Positions 41,058 to 48,835 of a stretch of 64,000 bases of DNA are shown here, piece after piece. The notes under the pieces were generated by a model that saw only the letters and a program-made list of their open reading frames with translations, made no database searches and had not been told where the DNA came from. The stretch is from SOJA01 sp964598485. GTDB lineage: Archaea > Thermoproteota > Bathyarchaeia > Bathyarchaeales > Bathycorpusculaceae. Numbering within the stretch: position 1 is the stretch's first letter; every line of letters starts with the position of its first letter. The stretch is from contig CAZRCD010000001.1 in NCBI GenBank assembly GCA_964598485.1, forward strand, positions 310,001-374,000, written 5' to 3'. Made by a program: the position numbers and the translations under genes.

Positions 41058-41777
41058 ATGTTGAAGATAGAAAGTTTGTCTGTAAAAGTGCGTGAAAAGA
41101 ACATCTTAGAAAAGGTTAACTTGAAAATTGAAAATGGAGAAATACACGCTCTACTAGGTCCAAATGCTTCTGGAAAATCCACACTAGCTTACGCCATAAT
41201 GGGCTTTCCAGAATACAAAGTTGTAAGTGGAAAAATATTGTTTGAAGGAAAGGACATAACGAATTTACCCATAGAGGAGAGGGCGAAACTCGGAATAACC
41301 TTAGCCTTTCAGAACCCACCGAGCATAAAAGGCGTAACGCTTTCTGCGCTCTTAAAGACTATTTCCAAACAGAAATCCGACATGAAGGACTTTCCAATAT
41401 TTTTCTCAGAGATTCTGGAAAGAGAAATAAACGTTGGTTTTTCTGGAGGCGAAAGAAAGTTTTCCGAACTGCTACAAATAATCAGTATGAAACCCAGCTT
41501 CGTTATTCTTGACGAGTTTGACGCTGGACTAGATATAATAAACCTTGAAAAACTAACTTCTATAATACAGGATAAGCTAATCCGCAACGACATTCCAATC
41601 CTTCTTGTCACGCATAGGGGGAACATACTTCAGTTTCTTGAGCCAGACGTTGCCCACGTTATGTTAGATGGAAAAATCGTGTGTACAATGGATAATTGGA
41701 GAAAAGTGTGGAAAACAATTAGAAGGTATGGATATGAAAAATGTAAGGAAGGCAAACTTTCTTCAAGTAAACAATGA
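41058..41777 (+). CDS. sufC: SufC-type Fe-S assembly ATPase (SmsC)
   Basis: From ATG 41058 the protein has Walker A LLGPNASGKST, Q-loop LAFQNPPSIKG, signature FSGGERKFSELLQI and Walker B FVILDEFDAGLD, all SufC-like. It partners the overlapping sufB gene to build Fe-S clusters. No sufD is present, matching the minimal SufBC-only (SMS) systems described in archaea. Confidence 0.92.
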   Translation: MLKIESLSVKVREKNILEKVNLKIENGEIHALLGPNASGKSTLAYAIMGFPEYKVVSGKILFEGKDITNLPIEERAKLGITLAFQNPPSIKGVTLSALLKTISKQKSDMKDFPIFFSEILEREINVGFSGGERKFSELLQIISMKPSFVILDEFDAGLDIINLEKLTSIIQDKLIRNDIPILLVTHRGNILQFLEPDVAHVMLDGKIVCTMDNWRKVWKTIRRYGYEKCKEGKLSSSKQ

Positions 41778-42687
41778 AATCCGACGACTCCTCGCTGAGG
41801 AAGGTGTCATCATACTTCCAAGCTCCCAAGCTTATAAGAAGCTGAAATGGACCAGAGACCATTTTGAGCAAAAACCAGAAGAGGGATACTTTATCTGGGT
41901 GAAAAAGCAGATAAGCCATCCCTTAACCACTTGTATAGCTATTTCCTCACCAAAAATCTCTCAGAATCCAAGAAATCTAATAGTAATAGAAAAGGACGTA
42001 AAAGCTGAAGTGCACAGTATCTGCAATACTATGAAAAAGAATTTGTTTGGAAGCCACATCGGACATACAAAAGTTATTTTAAAGGAGCAATCCACGCTGC
42101 AGATGAGGCATTTTCATAAATGGGAAAAGGGAGACACTGTCAGCTCAAGTCTCGAATTCCATCTGCAAAAAGGAGCAACGCTCTTCCACGTTTACAAGTG
42201 TTTGGCTGTACCAGAGAAGTTGAAAACAGAGCTTAACAGTTTTCTAGATTCCAGTTCTTCAGCAAACATTGAAACAGACGTCCTAGCCAAAAGAGGCAAC
42301 GTCAACATGTATGATTCCACTTTTCTGAACGGGGAAGAAGCCAGCGCCATAATAAAGGTAAGAATGGTTGCCGACCAAACCTCCAAAATAACCTCTCACA
42401 GTAAAATGATCGCTAACAACGCTGGAGTAGGGCACGTGGATTGCATGGGCTTGTTACTGTCTGAAAAATCAAGTATAAGCACAGTTCCAGAATTGATAAA
42501 CAGAAACAAAAACGCTACACTTACTCATGAAGCATCGGTAGGCAGAATATCCCAAGATGCATTAAACTACTTGAGAAGCAGAGGATTAACAGAAGATGGA
42601 GCAATCGGTTTAATTATAACTGGTTTCCTGAGAGAGACTGCGTTTTCATATAAAGGGCGTGTTCTGCCGTCAAAAATTTACATGTAA
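41728..42687 (+). CDS. sufB: SufB/SufD-like scaffold (SmsB)
   Basis: About 319 residues from ATG 41728 (or 41734), overlapping sufC by 50 bp. The C-terminal SufB core is intact: AGVGHVDCMGLLLSE, ATLTHEASVGRISQDALNYL and GLTEDGAIGLIITGFLRE. HEASVG carries the conserved His/Glu. Shorter than bacterial SufB (about 480), as expected for the minimal form. HVDC gives a candidate cluster Cys. Confidence 0.88.
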   Translation: MDMKNVRKANFLQVNNEIRRLLAEEGVIILPSSQAYKKLKWTRDHFEQKPEEGYFIWVKKQISHPLTTCIAISSPKISQNPRNLIVIEKDVKAEVHSICNTMKKNLFGSHIGHTKVILKEQSTLQMRHFHKWEKGDTVSSSLEFHLQKGATLFHVYKCLAVPEKLKTELNSFLDSSSSANIETDVLAKRGNVNMYDSTFLNGEEASAIIKVRMVADQTSKITSHSKMIANNAGVGHVDCMGLLLSEKSSISTVPELINRNKNATLTHEASVGRISQDALNYLRSRGLTEDGAIGLIITGFLRETAFSYKGRVLPSKIYM

Positions 42688-42722
42688 ACTTTCACAAAAC
42701 AACGGCATATAAGCGTATAATT

Positions 42723-42842
42723 GTTAGGTTATAGTTGATTTTCTAACTTTTTTCGGTTTTTGGCATTGTGCCTAACTTCTTTAGAGCAAATAGCAAATAA
42801 GCCTAACATTTCTTATATCAGTGAACATTTAGGTAACCCTAA
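42723..42842. promoter_or_regulatory. Shared DtxR-type leader, copy 3
   Basis: GTTAGG (42723), TTCTAAC (42741), CCTAAC (42771), TTTAGAGCAAA (42780), CCTAAC (42802) and TTAGGTAACCCTAA (42829-42842), the latter three bases before feoA. Same element order as copies 1 and 2. Confidence 0.62.
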
Positions 42843-42844
42843 AA

Positions 42845-43132
42845 TTGCCGCAGACTGAGGAAGCTACGTTGGAAAAAAAGTTAAGCGAGTTAAACCCTGG
42901 AGAAACAGGTGTTATTGTCTCCATTCAAGCATTGACAACGCATCGGCATCGCCGCCGTCGTAGCTGGGGTTTTCAAAGGAGATTGGAGGACATGGGTCTC
43001 ACTCCTGGAACAAGGGTAATGGTTGTGAAGTCTGCGCCTTTTCACGGCCCTATAGAAATCCATGTGAGAGGTTCTAGGCTTGCGATAGGTAGAGGAATGG
43101 CAGAGAGAATTCTAGTGAGTGTGGAAAAGTGA
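42845..43132 (+). CDS. feoA: FeoA with His/Arg-rich insert
   Basis: A 95-residue FeoA (TTG start): LSELNPGETGVIVSIQ, then an unusual THRHRRRRSWGFQ loop, then RRLEDMGLTPGTRVMVVKSA, GPIEIHVRGSRLAIGRGMAE. The insert replaces the short loop seen in the other FeoAs and is rich in possible metal ligands or charge. Its TGA overlaps the GTG of feoB3. Confidence 0.87.
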   Translation: MPQTEEATLEKKLSELNPGETGVIVSIQALTTHRHRRRRSWGFQRRLEDMGLTPGTRVMVVKSAPFHGPIEIHVRGSRLAIGRGMAERILVSVEK

Positions 43133-45084
43133 AAAAAGACAAGATTATCATAAGCCTTGCTGGGAACGCTAATGTAGGAAAGTCAGTGATATTCAATCAT
43201 TTGACTGGGTTGCATCAGCATATTGGAAATTGGCCCGGGAAGACGGTTGAGAAGGCAGAGGGGACGCTTCACTTCAAAGGACATACGATAGACGTTATTG
43301 ATTTGCCTGGTATCTATTCGTTGTCAACTTTTTCCATAGAGGAACTTATCTCGAGAGAATATATTGCAGTTGAGAATCCTGATTTAGTGATTAACGTTGT
43401 TGATGCTTCAGTTCTTGAAAGAAACTTGTTTTTCACGTTGCAATTGATGGAGCTGGAAACTCCCATCGTCGTGGCGTTGAATCAGATGGACATGGCGAAA
43501 AAGAAAGGCATAAACATTGACCACAAGAAACTGGAAAAAATCTTGGGCGTACCAGTAGTTCCTACTGTGGCAACGAGTCGTGCAGGAATTTATGAATTGA
43601 TGCAAACGTCGGTTGACGTCGTTGAAAAAGGCGTTGGAAAACCCACTAAGATCAGATATGGTGAAGAAGTGGAAACAAGAATACAGAAGCTCAGCGAAAT
43701 GGTAAGTAGGCTTCAGCTTCCCTACCCTGCTAGATGGGCTGCGATAAAACTGTTGGAAGAGGACGAGCAGATAGAAGGGAGAATTCGCCAACTAGATCCG
43801 AAAATAGTGTCAGCTGCAAGAAAGCTTGCAGGAGAAATTGAAAGAATTCATGGACATTCATGTTCAACTGCAATAACGTCTGAGCGATACGAAATTGCGG
43901 GACGCATCGCTAGAGAAGTACAAGAAATAGTGCCGCCGACAAAGCTTCCGATGAGAGAAAGACTGCATGCCTTGACAACCCATAAAATTTTAGGGTATCC
44001 AGTAATGGTTGCGGTAATTCTTTCAATTTTTTTCGCTATCTTCTCCTTTGGAGATTACACTTCCCAGCTACTGGGTACACTTTTTGAAAATTTTTATCCT
44101 TTTTATGAAGGCCTGTTTGGGACGGGAATTCTGGCGACATTGATCTGGGGAGGTATTATAGAAGGGTTGATTGCTGGAATTACAATAGCATTACCCTACC
44201 TTATTCCCTTTTACTTGGCGCTGTACTTTCTTGAAGATTCAGGATACCTTAGTAGAATAGCGTTTCTGATGGATAATTTGATGCATAAAATCGGTTTGCA
44301 CGGAAAGGCTTTCATTCCAATGATGCTTGGTTACGGTTGCAACGTTCCCGCTTGCTTGGGATGTAGAATAATGGAGACTGAAAGGGAGAGGCTTCTCGCA
44401 ACTTTTGTTGTCACGTTAGTGCCTTGTGCGGCGACTTCGGTTATAATTCTCGGTTTAGTAGGCGCATATGTCGGTTTTCAATGGGCGTTGCTGTTGTACG
44501 TTATTGACTTGCTCATCATTTTTGTTCTTGGAAGGATAGCGTTTAAGGTTTTGCCGGGTGAGCCGACTGGTTTGATAATGGAGATGCACGATTATAGGAC
44601 GCCCCATTTGAGGACAGTGGTAAAGCAAGCATGGTTTAGGTTGAAAGAATTTGTCATAATGGCGTTTCCGCTGATAATAGCAGGCAGCTTCATAATCAAA
44701 CTCATAGACATTCTTGGCTTGTTAAAACCCATTGCCAATATTCTCAGCCCTGTAACTGTCGATTGGTTAGGATTGCCTGCAATTACAGGGATAACGTTGA
44801 TCTTCGGGGTTTTGAGAAAAGAGTTGACCTTGTTGACGCTCTTAGCGCTTTTTACAGCAGAATTTGGAATAACAGACTTAAGTGTTCCAGGTTTTTTCGG
44901 ACCAAGGGAAATGATTGTATTTACTTTGGTGGCGATGCTCTATATTCCGTGCGTTGCAACCATTGCGGCTTTGGTTAAGGAGCAGGGTTGGAGAAGAGCG
45001 TTGTTTATCACGGTTTTTGAAATTGTATTTGCGATTTTTGTCGGTGGAATAGCGTATAGAATATTGATGCTCATAGGAATGTAG
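43129..45084 (+). CDS. feoB: FeoB ferrous iron transporter 3, full length
   Basis: A 651-residue FeoB: G1 GNANVGKS, G2 NWPGKTVEK, G3 DLPGIYSL, G4 NQMD; helical GDI domain (about 165-270); permease with GYGCNVPACLGCRIMETERE and LVPCAATSVI, the canonical Cys gates. The C-terminal IAALVKEQGWRRA matches complete FeoBs. It is the only intact single-chain FeoB of the three here. GTG start overlaps feoA. Confidence 0.93.
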   Translation: MKKDKIIISLAGNANVGKSVIFNHLTGLHQHIGNWPGKTVEKAEGTLHFKGHTIDVIDLPGIYSLSTFSIEELISREYIAVENPDLVINVVDASVLERNLFFTLQLMELETPIVVALNQMDMAKKKGINIDHKKLEKILGVPVVPTVATSRAGIYELMQTSVDVVEKGVGKPTKIRYGEEVETRIQKLSEMVSRLQLPYPARWAAIKLLEEDEQIEGRIRQLDPKIVSAARKLAGEIERIHGHSCSTAITSERYEIAGRIAREVQEIVPPTKLPMRERLHALTTHKILGYPVMVAVILSIFFAIFSFGDYTSQLLGTLFENFYPFYEGLFGTGILATLIWGGIIEGLIAGITIALPYLIPFYLALYFLEDSGYLSRIAFLMDNLMHKIGLHGKAFIPMMLGYGCNVPACLGCRIMETERERLLATFVVTLVPCAATSVIILGLVGAYVGFQWALLLYVIDLLIIFVLGRIAFKVLPGEPTGLIMEMHDYRTPHLRTVVKQAWFRLKEFVIMAFPLIIAGSFIIKLIDILGLLKPIANILSPVTVDWLGLPAITGITLIFGVLRKELTLLTLLALFTAEFGITDLSVPGFFGPREMIVFTLVAMLYIPCVATIAALVKEQGWRRALFITVFEIVFAIFVGGIAYRILMLIGM

Positions 45085-45473
45085 AGAAGATTCTAGCCAA
45101 AAAATAGTGGTTCTTAACCGATAGGGTTCTCAGACAATGGTAGTTCATTCGGGCAGCCGCACTGAGGATTCTCGTTCCGCGTATTTTCCTGAAGCAGAAA
45201 CCCACTGCAAATTCTTGAAAGCAATAATCTCAAGCCAAAAGCACTGGTCCAAAAAAGGACTTGACGAGAAAGAATAGAATACAAGGGGTTTCGAGAGTTC
45301 TACCCAAGCTGCCACAACATGAGACAAAGAACTCTCACCAACTGTACCAACACTATATACACAAAACCAAAACATAGCCAACAAGATTTAAATCTTGATT
45401 ATCGTCATCCAATAAGTATGAATTATAAAGAATTTATACATAATTTGATTATATACGATACCAAGACAGAAAA
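45085..45473. other. Gene-poor interval
   Basis: 389 bp between convergent operons. I see no gene; AT-rich stretches near 45410-45470 may hold terminators for either side. Confidence 0.45.
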
Positions 45474-45743
45474 TCACAATAAAAGATCAGCCAAAACCTT
45501 CTGCAATTCTTCCTTGTCCTTCAAGTTCCGAAAAATAGCCTTTCCAGTTCCGTAAAGACGAAAAGAAACGTTTTCAAAGGTTAAATCAAATATTATTCGA
45601 GAAATTGATTTTTCCACTTTTGCTTTCTTCAGGATTTTTGCGATCGCTTGATTTTTCAAGTCATATTTAAATATTACAACGTAGTTTTTTTCTTCACCGC
45701 ATGTTTCTTCAATTCTAGCCACATAGTCTTCAACAGTGCTCAT
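45474..45743 (-). CDS. Hypothetical protein at end of Fe-S operon
   Basis: An 89-residue alpha-beta protein: VEDYVARIEETCGEEKNYVV, KAKVEKSISRIIFDLTFENV, RLYGTGKAIFRNLKDKEELQ. Strand-helix order of the second half faintly recalls half of a TBP-like lobe, but that is weak. It starts three bases after sufS ends and is the last gene of the operon. Function unknown. Confidence 0.6.
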   Translation of the reverse strand: MSTVEDYVARIEETCGEEKNYVVIFKYDLKNQAIAKILKKAKVEKSISRIIFDLTFENVSFRLYGTGKAIFRNLKDKEELQKVLADLLL

Positions 45744-45746
45744 TAC

Positions 45747-46979
45747 TTATCGTTCGATCTCCTTCAACGCTTCAATTAATTGGTCAATTTCTTCACGAGT
45801 GTTATAGATGTAAAAACTTGCTCTCGCCGAGGATTTTAACCTAAACTTTTCGTGTAGCGGTTGGGCACAGTGGAAACCGCTTCTAATCATGATCCCATAA
45901 CTGTCAAGGAACAAGGCGACATCATGCGAGCTTAAGCCCTCAACGCCAAAAGGCAGTATTCCACATTTTAGGGAAGCATCCTCTGGACCATAGATCTGGA
46001 CTTTCTCGCATTCTTGCATACGACGTATGGTGTACTCCGTTAAAATTTCTTCGTGTTCTCTGACGTTTTCCATGCCCAGATCATTTAGATATCTAACAGC
46101 CGCCATTAAGCCTACACCGCCGCAGACATTGGGGGTTCCGGCTTCGAATTTCCAAGGCAAATCATTCAAAGAAAAGGAGCAACGTTTTGTCATGGTGTCA
46201 AAGGTGACTTCTTTTATCATCGAGCCTCCCCCGTGGAATGGTTCCATTTCTTCAAGAATCCCGCGTTTACCATATAAGGCACCTATGCCCGTTGGACCTA
46301 ACATTTTATGTCCTGAAAACGCAAGGAAATCTATATCCAAATCTTTAACGTCCACGGGGAGATGAGGAACGGATTGCGCTCCGTCCACAAGTACCAAGGC
46401 GCCGTATTCATGAGCAATCTTCGCAACTCTTTTCACGTCGTTTATAACCCCAGTGACATTGGAGACATGGGACAAACAGACAATTTTTGTTTTATGCGAG
46501 ATCGCGTTTTCAAAAGATTCATAGTTGAAGGTTCCGTCGTCGTTTACTTCAGCATATTTAACGTGGAATCCCTTTATTTTTGAGAGCATTTCCCAAGGAA
46601 CTATGTTGCTGTGATGCTCCATCAAGCTGGCTAAAACTTCATTTTCGCTTTTTAGATTGTGAAGACCCCAAGCATACGCAACAAGGTTTATTGCCTCGGT
46701 TGTGCCTCTCACAAAAATTATTTCTTCCATGCCGTCTGCGTTAATGAATTTGGCAACCTCTCCGTGTGCGTTTTCGTAAAGTTCAGATGACTCTTGGGAA
46801 AGTGTGTGGATGGCCCTGTGAACGTTCGCATTGTAGTTTTCGTAAAATTCCTTGATGGCTTCAATTACTTGTTTTGGTTTTTGGGTTGTGGCTGCATTGT
46901 CAAAGTAGATTAGTGGATGGTTGTTTATTTTCCGTTTTAAGATTGGAAAGTCTTGTCTGATTTTGTAAGGATCTAACAT
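45747..46979 (-). CDS. sufS: SufS-type cysteine desulfurase
   Basis: A 410-residue group II desulfurase: YFDNAATTQKP, HRAIHTLSQESSELYE, FLAFSGHKMLGPTGIGALYG (PLP Lys) and IRSGFHCAQPLHEKF (catalytic Cys). It releases sulfur from cysteine for cluster assembly. It overlaps the scaffold gene by one base. Confidence 0.92.
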   Translation of the reverse strand: MLDPYKIRQDFPILKRKINNHPLIYFDNAATTQKPKQVIEAIKEFYENYNANVHRAIHTLSQESSELYENAHGEVAKFINADGMEEIIFVRGTTEAINLVAYAWGLHNLKSENEVLASLMEHHSNIVPWEMLSKIKGFHVKYAEVNDDGTFNYESFENAISHKTKIVCLSHVSNVTGVINDVKRVAKIAHEYGALVLVDGAQSVPHLPVDVKDLDIDFLAFSGHKMLGPTGIGALYGKRGILEEMEPFHGGGSMIKEVTFDTMTKRCSFSLNDLPWKFEAGTPNVCGGVGLMAAVRYLNDLGMENVREHEEILTEYTIRRMQECEKVQIYGPEDASLKCGILPFGVEGLSSHDVALFLDSYGIMIRSGFHCAQPLHEKFRLKSSARASFYIYNTREEIDQLIEALKEIER

Positions 46980-47479
46980 TATTTTTCTTCCTCAGCTTTC
47001 ATTCTTTTTGAAAGTATTTTCGCTAGTTCTTCCTCTTCTAAAGCTTGCTTTTCTTCGAAGGTTGGTTCCTTCGGCAGCCAATCGGGAGAAACTCCTTTGT
47101 TTTTGTAGTATGTTCTTATTGCTCTCTTCAATGCTCCAACGGCTAGGATTCCGCAGTGAAACTTCACACTTGGAAGGCCGCCGACAGCTTCCACAACGCT
47201 TTTCCATGATGTTTTCCATGCGTCCTCGAGTGTCATTCCTTTAATCATTTCGGTGACTATGCTTGAGGTTGCTATGTTTGCAGCGCAGCCGTAGCTTTCG
47301 AACGATGCCTTTTCAATAACATCTTTGCTATTGATTTTTAGGTAGAAAATTATCATGTCTCCGCATAAGGGATTTCCCGCGACAGCCGTTACCGTGGCAT
47401 CTTCCATCTTTCCAAGATTTTTCGGATTCCGGAAAAGCTCAAGTATTTTCGGGTTGTACGGAAGGGGCGTCCTAGACAT
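46979..47479 (-). CDS. iscU: IscU/SufU-type scaffold
   Basis: A 166-residue scaffold: GNPLCGD (C39, D41), YGCAANIA (C65) and HCGILAVGALK (C109) are the three cluster Cys and the Asp. The C-terminal 40 residues are a charged extension. It lies between two desulfurases. Together with the upstream IscS-type enzyme it matches the minimal MIS (MisSU) system. Confidence 0.9.
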   Translation of the reverse strand: MSRTPLPYNPKILELFRNPKNLGKMEDATVTAVAGNPLCGDMIIFYLKINSKDVIEKASFESYGCAANIATSSIVTEMIKGMTLEDAWKTSWKSVVEAVGGLPSVKFHCGILAVGALKRAIRTYYKNKGVSPDWLPKEPTFEEKQALEEEELAKILSKRMKAEEEK

Positions 47480-47481
47480 GG

Positions 47482-48705
47482 TTACTCGACCTCCATGGAG
47501 CCGACAATTCCTCTTATTCTTTTAACGGCCTTTGGGATGACTTCTAGAACGTAGTCTATATCTTCTTCGGTATGGTATCTTGTAACCTTCATTAGGATGC
47601 TGCCGTGGGCTTCGACGAATTTTCTGCCTATGGCAACGAGAACGTGGCTTGGCTGAAGAAGCCGCCTGGTACAGGCACTACCGCTTGAAACGTACACTCC
47701 GTTCAGGCTTAGTTCAATTGTTAATGCTTCACCCTCGCATCTTAGAAAGCTTATGTTCACGTTATCGGCAACTCTTTTGTTGCCTTCAGGTCCGTTAAGC
47801 CTAACGTCTGACATGTTCCCGATTATCCCATCAATTAGTTTGTCTCTGAGTCTTCGCATGTGATTTACGTTTTCTTCAAAATTATGGAATGTCAGTTCGG
47901 ATGCCTTTGCAAAACCAACAATTGAGGGCGTATTTTCAACCCCTGGCCAAAGCTTCTGTGTGCCTATTTGACCCTCTAAAATTCTATTTATGCTAACGCC
48001 TTCCTTAACGTATAATGCACCTATTCCTCTTGGCCCCAAAATCTTGTAGCTGCTTATCGTTGCTAAATCCACATTTAACTCTCGTGTATCAAGTGGGATT
48101 TTTCCATAAGCGTCTGATGCATCTGTGTGAAATATGGTTTCAGAGTTTTTGTCTTTCACTATTTCCAATGCTTCTTTCACTGGTTCTATTGTTCCAATCT
48201 CGTGGTTCACGGTTGACACGCTTACGAGGATTGTTTGTTTATCTACAGCATCCCTCAGTTTTTCGAGGTTGATGAAGCCTTCGCCGTCAACTGGGATTTT
48301 CACCGTAGTAAATCCATATTTATTGAGCAGATCAGCGACATGCAAAACGCTCAAAGGTTCAATTTCGGAAATCACAATTTTTTTACCCTTATCCTTCATC
48401 GAAAAAGCCGTTCCCATCAGTGCTAGGTTGTTGGCTTCTGTTTCTCCGGGGGTGAAATTTACTTCTTCGAGTGTTTTGCAGCCCAAAGATGTAGCTATTT
48501 TTTGTGATGATTGCATTATTGTTTCGAAGGCTTCCCAGCCTGGTTTGTGTGTTAGTGTTGGGTTACCGTATGCGTGTTGATTGAAGTATGGCAGCATTGC
48601 GTTAACAACTTCTTTGGGGACCATGCTTGAATTTTCAATATCCAAATAGACTTCGCGTTTTAGACCTTCGTGTGCTTTAAGCAACTCCTTTACGTTCTCA
48701 ATCAT
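47482..48705 (-). CDS. iscS: IscS/NifS-type cysteine desulfurase
   Basis: A 407-residue group I desulfurase: VYLDIENSSMVPKEV opening, HKPGWEAFE, FHTDASDAYGKIPLD, ISSYKILGPRGIGALYV (PLP Lys) and SSGSACTRRL (mobile catalytic Cys loop). In other desulfurases the opening is LDNAATT; here it is LDIENSS, an unusual change at the PLP pocket. First gene of the operon with iscU, sufS and a hypothetical. Confidence 0.9.
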   Translation of the reverse strand: MIENVKELLKAHEGLKREVYLDIENSSMVPKEVVNAMLPYFNQHAYGNPTLTHKPGWEAFETIMQSSQKIATSLGCKTLEEVNFTPGETEANNLALMGTAFSMKDKGKKIVISEIEPLSVLHVADLLNKYGFTTVKIPVDGEGFINLEKLRDAVDKQTILVSVSTVNHEIGTIEPVKEALEIVKDKNSETIFHTDASDAYGKIPLDTRELNVDLATISSYKILGPRGIGALYVKEGVSINRILEGQIGTQKLWPGVENTPSIVGFAKASELTFHNFEENVNHMRRLRDKLIDGIIGNMSDVRLNGPEGNKRVADNVNISFLRCEGEALTIELSLNGVYVSSGSACTRRLLQPSHVLVAIGRKFVEAHGSILMKVTRYHTEEDIDYVLEVIPKAVKRIRGIVGSMEVE

Positions 48706-48835
48706 TCTAGTTCAAGTCCTTCCATTAGGACTTCTAGCATACATCATATTAAAAAACATAACCCAAGGGATTTTCGTGTTGCAGTAACACTTTAAATTGG
48801 TGAGATGGTAATTGCTCTTAAATGGGCGCGTTCCA

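Noticed and set aside
31080..42842. CRISPR-like interpretation of the repeated TTAGG/CCTAA elements
   Set aside because: Repeats are short, unevenly spaced and confined to promoters; no cas gene is present.
45474..45743. TBP-like half-lobe
   Set aside because: Only a vague strand-helix similarity; no conserved Phe pair or repeat.
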